Positions 1 to 15,600 of a stretch of 45,000 nucleotides of DNA are shown in pieces; position 1 is the stretch's first letter; every line of letters starts with the position of its first letter. The notes under the pieces were generated by a model. That model was not told the DNA's origin. It did no database searches and was given only the letters and a program-made list of their open reading frames with translations. The DNA lies in contig JACVTC010000030.1 in assembly GCA_016946835.1 (NCBI GenBank), positions 545,001 to 590,000 of the forward strand. Reading direction: 5' to 3'. This stretch comes from Neocallimastix lanati (nom. inval.) (Eukaryota > Neocallimastigomycota > Neocallimastigomycetes > Neocallimastigales > Neocallimastigaceae). A program made the position numbers and the translations under genes.

Positions 1-65
1 ATCATAATTACTATTATTAATTAAATATTATAATAATTATTTTTATTAAATATTATTATTATTTA

Positions 66-96
<31 letters not shown>

Positions 97-138
97 TTAT
101 TATTATTTATTTATTTATTTATTATTATTATTTATTTA

Positions 139-171
<33 letters not shown>

Positions 172-252
172 TATTATATATTATTTATTATTATTACAAT
201 TATTTATTTATTTATTATTATTATTATTATTACTATTATTCAAAAAAAAAAA
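1..252. repeat. AT-rich microsatellite (TTA/TTTA)n
   Basis: Interleaved TTA and TTTA units with an A-run at the end. No gene is visible; the repeat continues from outside the window. Confidence 0.8.
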
Positions 253-822
253 AAGATAAACCCATTTAACAGTTTACTAAGCATTAGTCATTAATCATCT
301 AGTCTTCTAGCTGTTTATTCATGTACAAACTTTATATTTTTTAATTTTTAATTTTAATTGTTATTTATTAAAAAAAAATTCATTAAAAATAAATATTTTA
401 AATATTAATTATATAAAAAAATAAATATAAACTCATTTATGTAATATTTATAATTTTTTTTTTTTTATTTTATCAAAATATTTAATAATAATAATAATAA
501 TTAAATTTTATGAAAGTTTTTAAAAAATTTAAATGGATTGATATATTAATTATATATAAAGTATGTAAAGGCTTTATTCTTATTTCTTATTTCTTATTTT
601 ATTTTTTTTTTTTTATGAAGATTTGAAATATCCAGTATAATCAAATTTACTAATAAATAAAATATATATAATAATATATATATAAATAAATGATAATAAT
701 AAAAAAGTAATAATAATTCTAAAAAATTTAGAAACATAGAACTTTATATTTTATGTTTTATTTTTAAATCATTAATTCTATTATATATAAATTCTATTAT
801 GTATAAATAAATGTATTATTAT
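253..822. other. AT-rich intergenic DNA without a gene
   Basis: Almost pure A/T with homopolymers and TA runs. I see no ORF, splice pattern or RNA-like block. Confidence 0.6.
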
Positions 823-835
823 CATTTAATCCATT

Positions 836-1413
836 TTTTTTTTTTTTATTTTATTTTATTTTTTTTTTTAAAGGCAGCAAACTTGTTTCATCTTTATTAA
901 TTAAATATTTGAAAAAATACATGTAATAAAAAGAATAAAAAAAAAAGATAAAAAAATAAACAAAAAAAAAAAAAAAAAAAAAACTCAAAATAAAATAAAA
1001 TAATGGTGTAAAATATTCTAGTTTCATTTAATTAATATCTGTAAGACTTCACAAGGGCATTATAATACTGAAATATAATAATTATTTTTGACTTCACAAT
1101 GTTAATCATAATTTTAAGATACGAAATTATGATCTTTATTGGTTGCGCTAGCCCTACTGGTCTGTCTTACTGTTCCTTCAGCATTGACGCTCTTGATAGT
1201 AGTTGTACGATTCGATTTGAACCTATTGAACAAAGACCATTGCTGGCCAATAGCAATAGGTATAATCGATTGAAGAAGAGCCGCAGAAACCACCAAGAAT
1301 GGAGTATCATAATAAGCACCTGATTTCATCTGGCACTTAAAAAGATCCTTCCATTCCCTTGAACTGTTATTATTACTTCTGCCTCCAAGAAGGAAATTAA
1401 ACACTTTTTCACA
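836..1413 (-). mobile_element. LINE copy A, 5'-truncated 3' end with target-site duplication
   Basis: The poly(T) followed by AAAGGCAGCAAACTTG is, on the minus strand, the 3' tail of the same LINE family as the long copy at 9014-13745. The insert ends inward at the sequence that in the long copy encodes the last ~100 residues of the polyprotein. Perfect 13-bp direct repeats (CATTTAATCCATT) lie at 823-835 and 1414-1426, which is what target-primed reverse transcription leaves. Severe 5' truncation is normal for LINEs. The remaining reading frame is intact, so this copy looks young. Confidence 0.9.
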
Positions 1414-1416
1414 CAT
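1114..1416 (-). pseudogene. LINE polyprotein C-terminal fragment (copy A)
   Basis: About 100 residues equivalent to the C terminus of the LINE protein (compare 9275-10750). It includes the block FNFLLGGRS, the EW..LFKCQMKSGAY stretch and the hydrophobic segment ending IPIAIGQQWSLFNRFK. It is open but has no RT or endonuclease part, so it cannot act alone. The first Met is only an internal codon of the parent ORF. Confidence 0.85.
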
Positions 1417-1426
1417 TTAATCCATT

Positions 1427-2374
1427 CATATTTTTTTTTTTTTTTTTTTTTTTTATTTTATTTTATTTTATTTTATTTTATTAATAAAAATTGAATTAAG
1501 GATTAGGAAGGTTAACTTTTTATATGAATAATACCATTTTTATTTTTTTTCTGAGATTTTTATTTTTAATATTATAATATTAAAAAATATATATGATATT
1601 TATTATATATTAATTGGACTTAAATTTTTTTATATTTAAATTTTTTATAATTTTTCTTTAAATTTTTTATATTATATATATTATATTTAAATTTTTTATA
1701 TTATATTTAAATTTTTTATTATTTTTCTTTAACAATTTCTTTATTTTTATTATTTTTATTATTTTTGTTATTATTTATTATTATTTTATATTTATTTTAT
1801 ATTTTTATTATTTTTTTATTTTTATTTTTATTAAATATATTTAATGATAATAAACATATATCTGTTTATAGTAATTATTTTTACATATTAAAAAAAAAAA
1901 AAAAAAAAACTAAATCAAAGATAATATTGATAATTATTGGGTTAGCTAATTTCAAATAATAATATTTTATTATTTTCATCATGTACTTTTTTTTTTTTTT
2001 CTTTTGGTTACTTTTAGAAGATTAAAGATTAATGATAAAAAAAAATCTATTATAAATTTATAATTGATGATATATATTTTTATATGCTTTATTTTATTTA
2101 AAGTCAATTAATAGATAGAGATGAAAGACGTTATAAATTAAATTATGTCGAAAAAAAAAAAAAAAAACTAATATTAATATGTGTATTTTCTTGATTTAAA
2201 CAATTTAATATAGAGCTATTTTAGATTATAAAAAAAAAATTTTTTTTTTGTTATAATTAATAATTTAGTTAATATTTATGGGGAAAAATATAATAATAAT
2301 AATAATAATAATAATAAAATAATATATTTGTAATTATATATATATATATATATATATAATAATGATAATAATAA
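1427..2374. other. AT-rich intergenic DNA
   Basis: Homopolymers, TA repeats and an (AAT)n run near 2292-2320. This is probably the 3' flank and terminator region of the hydrolase gene that follows on the minus strand. No additional gene is supported. Confidence 0.6.
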
Positions 2375-5364
<2,990 letters not shown>

Positions 5365-6151
5365 TTTCTATCAATATGATATTATTATCTTTTTCAATTT
5401 AGTTCTTTCGTATTTTTTTTTTTTTTTTTTTTTTCGTTATATTAAAAAAAATAAAGAATTAATGAAAACACTTTAAAATGATATATTTAAAAATAAAAAT
5501 GTTTTACATTAATAAATAAATGAATAAAAAAAATAATAAAAGAAAGAAAATTGAATATTAAATAAAAAAATAAAAGTAAAATAAAAAAAATTAAAAAAAA
5601 AAGAGGGTCTTTTTATATAATTTATATATACATAATTAAAAATAAATAATAATAATAATAATAAAATAAAATATTAGTAATTATAATATTAAAATCTCAA
5701 AACTTTAAATATTATTAAAAATAAATAAATAAATAAATAATAAAAAATACAATTTAATGTTAGAATTTATTTATTTATTCGTTTATATTTATAGTTTATT
5801 TATTTATTTATTTATATATTATTCATTCATTTAAATTTTATGTCATAGAATACAGAAAAATCTGTTTTTTAACTTTTAATTTTTTTTTAAATTTTTAATT
5901 TTAAAATTTTTATTATTAATAACAAGAGGACAGCCAATTTTAATTCATTACTTTTTACTTAAAAATTATATTTACAATATATTACAATATACTAATAATA
6001 TACATAAATAGAACTTTGATTTTTAAAATAAATTTGTCAACTTCTAATTCAAGAACGAACTTTTTTTTTTTAAAAAAATGTATTATAAATCTAGTAAATT
6101 CAATTGAATAAATATATTATATTATTTAAAAAAATAAAATATTTAACTAAT

Positions 6152-6320
<169 letters not shown>

Positions 6321-6951
6321 AAATAGATAAATATTTAATTAAATAATTAATAAAAAAATAATTAAATAATTAATTTAAGAAAATGGTATTATTTTTTTTT
6401 AAAACAAATATTTAATATAATTATATTATAACATGTTTAGATACAATAAATCTTCATTTTCATACTATTAATGATATATCTTATATTAAATTTATCTGGA
6501 AGGACCGTATAACCATTACTTTTATTATTATTATTATCAATAGCTATATGTTATTATTGTTATTAATTATAATTTTTATTAATTATTATTATTAATGATA
6601 TTTATTGATTCGGGCATTAGTATCTGATGAAGAATATGCTGATCTTTTTAATTTTTTTTTCGAATTATTTTTTCAAATTTATACATATTCAAAATATTTA
6701 TTTGATATTTTTATTTTTATTAATGAATACAAAAAATAAAAAAAAAAAAAAAACTATTTATTGTTATAGTAAATGCCTTTATTATTATAATTAATATTAT
6801 TATTATTATTATTGTTATTATATATATAGATAGTAATCAATTTAAAGCTAATGTTTCAATATTTGTATAAAAATTTCACATTAGTTTCAAAATATGGTTA
6901 ATCCATATTATTTATTTTATTTTATTATATTATTATTTTTTTGTAATCTTA

Positions 6952-6990
<39 letters not shown>

Positions 6991-7275
6991 AATATTGAAT
7001 TTTTTTTTAATTTTTTTACTCTCTTTTAATTAGTATATTTAACTCCCATCTTTTAGTAATATTTTTATTGAACAAATAAGCAACAACAACAAGAAAAAAA
7101 GTTTTTAGCTGCTTTGGGAGACCAATATTTTTAAATTAATTAAAATATTTTAAAATAATTATGTTATTATGATGTGAAGATGTGAATTGAAATCATTTTT
7201 ACTTAAAAAAAAAAAGTAAAAAAAAAAAAGTAAAAAAAAAATAATAAAGGAAAAATAAAAATTTAAAAAATTTAA

Positions 7276-7378
<103 letters not shown>

Positions 7379-7662
7379 GTTAACTATTAATAAAAAAAAA
7401 ATCGATAGAATAGTTTCTAGTTAAACTCTCTCTCTCTTTATCTAATCAAAAGAAATAATATTAGAAATATAATTCAATTTTCATAGAAATTATTATTACT
7501 ATTTGAATTATATTAGATGAATTGGAAAGATTAATAAATGAAGTTCTTTTTATGTTATATTTATTTAAATGATAAATATTCCCAAAAAAGTACCCATTTA
7601 AAATTTGTATGAACTTTTCAAAATTAAGATAAAGATTAGTAATGATCGGATGACACTTAACC

Positions 7663-8846
7663 ATTTTTTTTTTTTTTTTTTTTTTTTTAGACTTAGAGAA
7701 AACTTTATTTAATTTATAATAATAATAAAATTACATGATTTAAATGAAAAGTAAAAAATGAAATACATGAAATAAAATATTATATATTATAATAATTATA
7801 AAAGTGCATTAGAAGCAATAGTTTCTAACTTTTCCAATTCATCGATGATAACACCACGCCCATTATTGCGAGTAATAATTTCAGTATTAGTGTTATCAAA
7901 CGAATCTGAATCAGATCTTTTCACCGAGATGTGAAAATTCCATGCCTTATCAATTCAACATTAACGCTCTTTGCAACGGTAGATTCAATAGCTTTAGTAC
8001 ATGAGTAATGTGACATAGTAGGAATATTATTAGTGAGATTGAATAATAATACATGATGAATTTTTCCATTTACTAAAGCAGCGTAATTGAGATATAGCAT
8101 AGATAGCTGAAAGAGGAGGTATTCTCAATTCACGAGTAATATCATAGAAACTAACATAAGAATTACGAGATTTAAATTCATAACTCCAATAAAAGTCCTC
8201 TATTAATATATTTTTTGAGCTTTAGAGCATCTACTCTTAGTTGAATCAAAGAGAGGAGTATAATATAAAACAAGACTAAGAATAAACGAAATTAAAACAT
8301 ATTTCTTCAATGGGAGAGGAATAGATTTATTAATAAGAAATCGAAAGTACGAATTTAACTTGACATTTAAATTACTGTTTAATTTGGATTGTATAGGTTT
8401 CAATGATAAAGATTCATCAAAAAGAATACCAAGATAAGTATAGTTGTCAGTTTTAGGTAATTTGTTACTACCAATAAAAAAAAGATGGATCTTCGTAATT
8501 TATCGTTTTAACAAAGTTAATCGGTTTTACAACAAGAGTAGCACATTTATTAATTCCAAAAGTCATTTCATTTTTAATAGCCCATTCATGAACCTTATTC
8601 AAAATTTTCTTAAGAACTTGTTTAGATAGAGCAACTAAAACAATATCATCAGCAAAAAGTCCACCATAACAATATTGTGATTCTAAATATACACCAAACT
8701 TATCACAATTATCCAGCACATCATAAATGATTATATTTTATATGTTTTACCTTTTGATGACAAAAAATTTTGAGGAACATTCAAAACAACATTTTTCTGA
8801 TTTCTGTTGACGACATAATCGATAAATCCTTAGCAATGGAATTAGT

Positions 8847-8888
<42 letters not shown>

Positions 8889-8960
8889 AGGTAAATAAAA
8901 GCAATTTTAAAAAATTGATCATTAAAAATTTGTCTTACTTTTTGACAAATTTCACGAATT
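7663..8960 (-). mobile_element. LINE copy C, decayed and of a second subfamily
   Basis: The poly(T) at 7663-7689 followed by AGACTTAGAGAAAAC is, on the minus strand, a poly(A)-tailed 3' end. Going upstream there is a broken polyprotein: the 8203-8403 frame resembles the RT thumb/connection segment, and the 8468-8719 frame carries the RT active site GGLFADDIVL followed by INKCATLVVKP. A further block near 8905-8960 corresponds to the RT finger region of copy B. Between these, a 38-nt T-run (~8850-8887) replaces coding sequence. Several stops and frameshifts show it is dead. The 3' end is more like copies F1/F2 than A, B and E. Confidence 0.8.
8468..8719 (-). pseudogene. Reverse transcriptase fragment with FADD box (copy C)
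   Basis: An 83-residue remnant with YCYGGLFADDIVLVALSK, the catalytic motif of non-LTR reverse transcriptases, and the downstream KNEMTFGINKCATL block that matches copy B. It is interrupted on both sides and is a relic, not an expressed gene. Confidence 0.85.
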
Positions 8961-8973
8961 AAGTTAAAGATAC

Positions 8974-9009
<36 letters not shown>

Positions 9010-9274
9010 TATTCATTAACCTATAATTTTTTTTTTTTAACGGCAGCAAACTTGTTTCATCTTTATTAATTAAATATTTGATAAAATACATGTAATAAAA
9101 TAATAAAAAAAAAAAGAGATAAAAAAAATAAACAAAAAATAAAACACAAAATAAAATAAAATAATGGTATAATATATTCTAGTTTCATTTAATTAATATT
9201 TGTAAGACTTCACAAGGGCATTATTATACTGAAGTATAATAATTAATTTTGACTTCGCAATGTTAATCATAATT

Positions 9275-10750
9275 TTAAGATACAAAATTATGATCTTCAT
9301 TGGTTGCGCTAGCCCTGCTGGCCTGTCTTACTGTTTCTTCAGCAGTGACGCTCTTGGTAGTAGTAGTACGATTCGATTTGAACCTATTGAACAAAGACCA
9401 TTGTTGGCCAATAGCAATAGGTAAAATCGATTGAAGAAGTACCGCAGTAACCACTAAGAACGGAGTATCAGAATAAGCACCTGATTTCATCTGGCACTTA
9501 AATAGATCCTCCCATTCCCTTGTACTGTTATTAATACTTCGACCTCCAAGAAGGAAATTAAACACTTTTTCACACACACTAGAATCAATATACACATTAT
9601 TTTCAATACTATTACTAACATTACTAAAAAAATTATTACTAATATTACTATAACTATTATTACTATTACTATTATTACTATTACTACTATTACTATTACT
9701 ATTATCATTATTACTATTAACTATATCATTTGTTAGGTTGCCACGGTAAAAAGCATTATATAAAAATAAAATTTTATCATTAACTTTACTACGAATATGA
9801 TTGAAAAAAGGACAATCAATTAACCAATGACTTATCCATTTTTTATTACTTTTACAACAGGGACAATAATTAGGACACATTTGATCTACAATTTTTGCAG
9901 CTTTAGCAATTCTAGCATCTAATCTATATCCGCTTCGTGCTCTCAATAGCCAATAGAAACCATATGAAAGATCAGGATATTCATAACAAAGTTTAATAAA
10001 TTTTGATGTTTCTTCGAATTTGTTTTTGTCATAAAACTCAGCTTTAATAGAATTGATTTTCATATCTCTTTTCCAATAAAAATCCTTGATTTTATTATCG
10101 TTATTACCTCTTTTCTCTAGTTTACCTTTAAGAGTTCTACTTTCTTTTGTCCATGTATATTTTCTAGATCTTGGAATATTATTAACTAAATAGGAAATAA
10201 TACAATTTGAATCTTTCCATTTATCAAAACATTTGACTTGAGACAATGCCCACTTAGCTGACAATGGAGGAATATGTAAATCTTTTGAAATAGAATATAC
10301 ATTAATAAATGATTTGGCTTTTTGTATACCTGCAATCCATCTTAATCCTTTATTAATTAATTTCTGAGTATTATTTGTTCTAGCTTTATTTGAACCAAGT
10401 AAAGGCGCAAAGTAAGAGACTTTACTAAGTACATAAGAGTTAATTATAATCTTTTTAAATGGAATAGGAATTTTGGAGTTTGAAAGAAATTTACTAACAG
10501 AAAAGAGAGCTTTAGTAACTTTAGAGTTAAGTAATTTAATAATAGGGTTCAATGATAAGCTTTTATCAAATGGTATACCTAAATAGGTATAACATTTAGT
10601 TATTGGGATTGGTTGACCAGCAAGATAAAAAGTAGGATCTCTTTTATTTTGAAAAAGAGGTGTGTCTGGTCGAATCACCATCGTTGCACACTTATTAATT
10701 CCAAAATTCATCATATTAAATTTAGTCCATTCATTTACCTTCTTAAGCAT
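9275..10750 (-). pseudogene. LINE polyprotein C-terminal part with zinc knuckle (copy B)
   Basis: 491 residues downstream of the RT core. Begins with the RT thumb (KKVNEWTKFNMMNFGINKCAT). Around residues 285-315 there is a Cys/His cluster (CPNYCPCC....HWLIDCPFF), a typical LINE C-terminal zinc knuckle. Then comes an Asn/Ser repeat encoded by 15-bp units, and a conserved tail (VFNFLLGGRS, SGAYSDTPFLVV, IPIAIGQQWSLFNRFKSN) that recurs in copies A, E and, diverged, F2. It is the 3' part of the RT ORF, separated only by the A-run frameshift; the Met at its start is not a real initiator. Confidence 0.85.
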
Positions 10751-12135
10751 TTTTTTAACTTAGTTCTTGATGGTGCGCATAGAACAATATCATCTGCAAA
10801 GAGTCCACCACAACATCTAGATTCGCCTAAAGGAATTCCAAGTTCTGAAACATTATTAAAAATGTCATTAATAAAAAGATTGAAAAGAATTGGTGATAGT
10901 GGATAACCTTGTCTAACTCCTTTCATAATATTAAAAGATACCGAATATTGATCATCAATTTTAACACTGGCTTTGGAAGTCAAATATAGATTTTTTATAA
11001 ATTGATAACATTTACCTCTAATACCTAAAGCATCTAATTTATATAAAATATTACCTATTGGAACAGAATCATATGCCTTTTTTAAATCTAGAAAATCAAG
11101 GTAAGTTTCTTTATTTTCATTTTTACGCCTTTGACAAATTTCTCGAATTGAAATAAATAAACTAACACATTCTTCTTTTGTACGAAATCCAAATTGCTCT
11201 GGCCTAATAACATTATTTTTATGTCCATATTCCGAAATTCTTTTGGAGACTATTTTCGAAATGAGTTTAATACCATTGTTAATCAGAGAGATACCTCGAT
11301 AATTGTCACAATCAGATAGATCATCTCCTTTTTTAGGAATAGATATAATACTTGCTTCATTTCAAGAGCTAGGAAATTCTCCATTCCAAATTCTTGAGTA
11401 TATCTTCTGTAAACAATTTAAACCAGAAGAAGAATTATTTACTGAATTTTCGTCATCCGGAGGAATTAAAGCTTTATAAAATTCAATAGGAATTCCATCC
11501 GGGCCTGAAGCTTTATAATTTGGAGTAGCTAAAATTGCTTCTCTAATTTCTTCTATACTGATGTCTTGATTTATATCCCATTCATTGTGTCTCGTATACC
11601 TAATTGTTCCATTGGAAAATTTATTAGACCATTCGATTAATGCACTATTGATATCAGAATGGCTTGAAGCAAGTTTTTTATAGTGATTGTGCCATACTTC
11701 TAACTGTTCTTTAGTAGAAGTAGCTAGTTTACCATTTTTGTCCTTTACTGGAGAATTTGACATATTTTTAAATTTATCTACTTTTGCTGTTGTTTTAAGC
11801 CATTTCCAAGCTTTCTTAGGGTTATGAGATTTCATATATTCACATCCTGTATTGATCCAATGTTGGTATTCAGTTTTCCTATAAATATTACACATTTGAT
11901 GAATAATTTTGCACATTCTATTATACTTTTCAATTAATTCTTCAAATTCATCTATATTATGATAAGAACCTCTTCTTTTAATGGATTTATATAATTTCAT
12001 TTTGAGTTTTTTCAAATTAATTATTTTCTGCGACATATGAAAAAAAGATTTTCCTAACATCTGATATTGACGTGATATTAAGTTCCTTAGCAATATTGAA
12101 TGAAGTTGAAATAAATTTCTTAGAAATATCATCAA
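10735..12135 (-). pseudogene. LINE reverse transcriptase region (copy B)
   Basis: The frame is continuous from the shift near 12025 to 10735 except for one TGA at 11362-11364. Seen: KASGPDGIPIEFYKAL (RT motif 1 region), CDNYRGISLINNGIKL, QFGFRTKEECVSL, FLDLKKAYDSV (motif A), KGVRQGYPLSPILFNLFIND (motif B) and GGLFADDIVL (motif C with the catalytic Asp pair). This is the polymerase that copies the element RNA at the nicked site. Downstream, the frame is lost in a run of seven A's near 10748; the next frame (MLKKVNEW...) carries on. Confidence 0.9.
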
Positions 12136-13741
12136 TACTAATATTAGGATCTGGAATCACTTCCTCTAATACACTAAAATAGTTGTTGTCAAAAATTGAT
12201 TCTTTTTCATTTATACATTTTAATCTATCCCATTTAACTGTCTTTTTAGGCAGAGAGAAAGAATTATCTGAGTTAACTGATGAAAAACATTTACCTTTTA
12301 TTAATAAAGGTTTATGATCCGAAATGGGGGGAAAGTCAATAAAAGTACCATATGAAAGTAAATCTAACATATGATCATTGACAATCGCATGATCTATATC
12401 AGATTCTCTATTACCTCTACTCCATGAAATTGAGGAGCCCCATAAGGGAAGAATTTTCCAATTACTAAATTTAGAGAGCAAATTACCTAATTTCTCAGTA
12501 GGTAAATTAAAATCACCAACCAACATTGAAGGATGAGAAGAGTGACTATTTAACCAAGACAATATTTCAATTCTAGCAGCTCTAGCATGAAGGCTATGGC
12601 CACTATGAGGTACGTACACATTACCAATAGAACATTTAGTGAAATTCCAAAAATTATAAGTATACAAGGAAATAATATACTCATAAGTGTTGTTTTCAAT
12701 AGAGGCTTGACAAGAATTATGAAACCCAATATAAAGTCCTCTTTTACCGGGAATTTCATTATTAGCTTTTTTGAAGAAATGTTTGTAGTTTTTTAATGAT
12801 ACTCGACATGGATATTTACTGCTAGAACCTGAACCATTTCCTGTTTCCTGAAAGCATAAGAAAAGTGGTTTGTACATTGAAATAAAGAATTCAACACTGT
12901 CTTTTTTATCAAAGTTCCATCCATTAGTATTCCAACTGACACATAGAGAAAATTCTTTAACTGTATTATTATTAATATGAGTGTTATTAATATTATTGGA
13001 GTTATTATAATTGATTGAACTGGAATTTGAATTTGAATCTGAACTTGAAACTGAATTTAAACATAAATTGGAAATTGGACTTGAACTTGTACTTGAACTT
13101 GAATTTGGACTTGAGCTTGTACTTAGTCTTGAACTTGAACTTGAACTTGAACTTGAACTTGAACTTAAACTTGAACTAGAACTTGAACTTGAACTTGTAC
13201 TTGTACTTGAACTTGTATATGAACTTGTACTTGAGCTTGAGCTTGTACTTGAACTTGTACTTGAACTTGAACATGAATCTGTTTTTGAACTTGAATTTAA
13301 ATTTTGACTTGAATCAGCATTTGATTTTGAAGTAGTGAATAAGTTGATATTATATGATGAATTCACTTTTTCTGATAAGGAAAAGTGTTTCCTTTTGAGT
13401 GAAGAAAAACTGTATTTATGATTCCTTTTGCTACAATTAATAACATTAATTGAAGCACGTTTGAAACTATTAACAATACAATCGGTAATAGATGTTATTT
13501 CTTCTTCATTACCTACTATTTTAATTTTAAAGAATGCATCATTAAAATTAGCAATACGTTTAACTGATAAAACCTTATCATTTAATTCATTCAGAGTTTT
13601 CTTTAAATGTCTTCTCATTTTGATTTCTGGCCAAGATCGAAGTCCGCGGATAAAGAGTAGTTTCGTATTCTCCATTGGTATACCGTGGCACCTTGAACCT
13701 CTTAGAATGAAATTCTTATTTCTTATATATTGGATTTCCAT
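12017..13741 (-). pseudogene. LINE endonuclease region with N-terminal RRM-like domain
   Basis: 574 residues. Residues ~25-105 (TKLLFIRGL...VNSFKRASINVI) have the beta-alpha-beta-beta-alpha-beta look of an RRM, possibly the RNA-binding ORF1 function fused in frame. A long Ser/Thr linker spans ~150-230. From ~268 comes an exonuclease-endonuclease-phosphatase domain with CVSWNTNGW, FLCFQETG, LVGDFNLP (~408), ESDIDHAIVN and ISDHKPLL (~474), the usual metal and catalytic positions. It nicks target DNA in target-primed reverse transcription. It ends at a stop just after a 1-nt shift; the next frame continues with IINLKKLKMKL. The Ser-rich stretch makes the antisense Leu/Glu-rich frame at 13011-13307 spurious. 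Confidence 0.85.
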
Positions 13742-13745
13742 AATA

Positions 13746-14061
13746 GTAATAAAAAACTAAAAATTAATAACTAAAAAAAATAAAAATAAAAGTCAGTTTT
13801 TATTATAAAGTCTTGAGTATAATGAGAATTGTAATAAATTTATATCTTTTTGGAGTAAATAATTTCAATAATTAGTAGTATGTTGAATGATTGAAAAATA
13901 ATTTGATTTAGCACTTTTTTCAGTATATTATTTAAATTGATTATCATAAAGTATTTAATGACTAAGATTGAATTGAGAAAAATTTTACCAATAACATTAC
14001 CATTGCGCATAATGTTATTAATTAACACAAAATATAACTTTACTACTATTTTGCACCAGTA
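13746..14061. other. AT-rich DNA upstream of LINE copy B
   Basis: May contain the 5' UTR of copy B. It holds a perfect inverted repeat (10-bp arms AATAACATTA/TAATGTTATT at 13990-13999 and 14010-14019). No coding region is seen. Confidence 0.5.
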
Positions 14062-14763
14062 AAAATAAAATAAAATAAAATAAAATAAAATAAAATAAAA
14101 TAAAATAAAATAAAATAAAATAAAATAAAATAAAATAAAATAAAATAAAATAAAATAAAATAAAATAAAATAAAATAAAATAAAATAAAATAAAATAAAA
14201 TAAAATAAAATAAAATAAAATAAAATAAAATAAAATAAAATAAAATAAAATAAAATAAAATAAAATAAAATAAAATAAAATAAAATAAAATAAAATAAAA
14301 TAAAATAAAATAAAATAAAATAAAATAAAATAAAATAAAATAAAATAAATAGTAGAATATTTAATATAAAGTACAGATTGAATAAAATAAAATAAAATAA
14401 AATAAAATAAAATAAAATAAAATAAAATAAAATAAAATAAAATAAAATAAAATAAAATAAAATAAAATAAAATAAAATAAAATAAAATAAAATAAAATAA
14501 AATAAAATAAAATAAAATAAAATAAAATAAAATAAAATAAAATAAAATAAATAGTAGAATATTTAATATAAAGTACAGATTGAATAAAATAAAATAAAAT
14601 AAAATAAAATAAAATAAAATAAAATAAAATAAAATAAAATAAAATAAAATAAAATAAAATAAAATAAAATAAAATAAAATAAAATAAAATAAAATAAAAT
14701 AAAAAAAAATAAAATAAAATAAAATAAAATAAAATAAAATAAAATAAAATAAAATAAAATAAA

Positions 14764-14790
<27 letters not shown>
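14062..14790. repeat. (AAAAT)n pentanucleotide field with duplicated 30-nt spacer
   Basis: Three AAAAT arrays (14062-14350, 14381-14552, 14583-14770) are separated by two identical 30-nt spacers at 14351-14380 and 14553-14582, which gives a 202-bp higher-order period. The last array ends in a long A-run. The poly-Phe/Ile/Leu frame across it is spurious. Confidence 0.95.
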
Positions 14791-14800
<10 letters not shown>

Positions 14801-15241
14801 CTAAAGAAAAGTAATGAAAACCTTAAGAATATAGCATTACATACGAAGATAAAATTGTAAGAGATCTTCATATAAAAAATAATAATAATAATAGTAATAA
14901 TAATAATAATATATAAATACATGAATTTTTTTTTTTTTTTAATATATTATTAAATAAAAAAAAAATATTTTATTAGTATTAATTATTAATTATTAATTAT
15001 AATTTGCAAATATGATATTTATTAAATAATTTATAATATAATATATATATCTATCTATCTTTATTTTAATAATAATTTGACCTTTTTCTACTTTCTATTT
15101 CTTCTCCCTTTAACTACTTATTATTATTATTATTTTTTATTTCTATTTTTATTTATTTATTTTTAATTTTTTTTTTTTTTTTTTTATTTTTTTATTTTAT
15201 TTTATTTTATTTTATTTTATTTTATTTTATTTTTTTCTATA

Positions 15242-15283
<42 letters not shown>

Positions 15284-15306
15284 TTATTTCTTTAATTTTT
15301 TAAAAC
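14791..15306. other. AT-rich 3' flank of the Asn-rich gene
   Basis: Poly(T) tracts, (ATTTT)n and TA runs. Probably contains the 3' UTR and polyadenylation region of the minus-strand gene ending at 15307. No gene is seen. Confidence 0.55.
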
Positions 15307-15563
15307 TTATATATTAAATGGATTATCTTCATCCAAATCTTGATCTTTGGATATATTAATAGTGTTATGGTTTGTAGTTAAATCTGATAAAAATGGATTA
15401 TTACTAATTCTATAATTAAATGGATTAACCGTCGTTTCAAACGCTAAATCTTGAGAATTAGAATGGTTAAAGTTTTCCATATAGAATGAATTTCCTTCAA
15501 AAAAGATATCATTTGTGAGTGCGTAATCCATATAGGTGGAGGAATAGCTAGGATCATAACCTA

Positions 15564-15600
<37 letters not shown>

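Larger units (their letters stand above)
9014..13745 (-). mobile_element. LINE copy B, near full-length non-LTR retrotransposon
   Basis: A minus-strand element of about 4.7 kb. Its 3' end is the oligo(T)/AACGGCAGCAAACTTG boundary near 9027-9040; its 5' end is at or beyond the first Met at 13741. Domain order is RRM-like region, Ser-rich linker, AP-type endonuclease, reverse transcriptase, Cys/His zinc knuckle, Asn/Ser repeat, conserved C-terminal block. There is no RNase H or integrase, so it is a LINE and not an LTR element. Three lesions break the frame: a 1-nt shift near 12025, a TGA at 11362-11364 where W is expected, and a short A-run near 10748. I found no clear target-site duplication, so the 5' border is uncertain. 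The clade is not assigned. Confidence 0.9.

Noticed and set aside
13011-13307. Leu/Glu-rich 98-aa plus-strand ORF
   Set aside because: Antisense of the Ser-rich linker of the LINE polyprotein.
14563-14922. 119-aa Phe/Leu/Tyr ORF
   Set aside because: Translation of the (AAAAT)n field.
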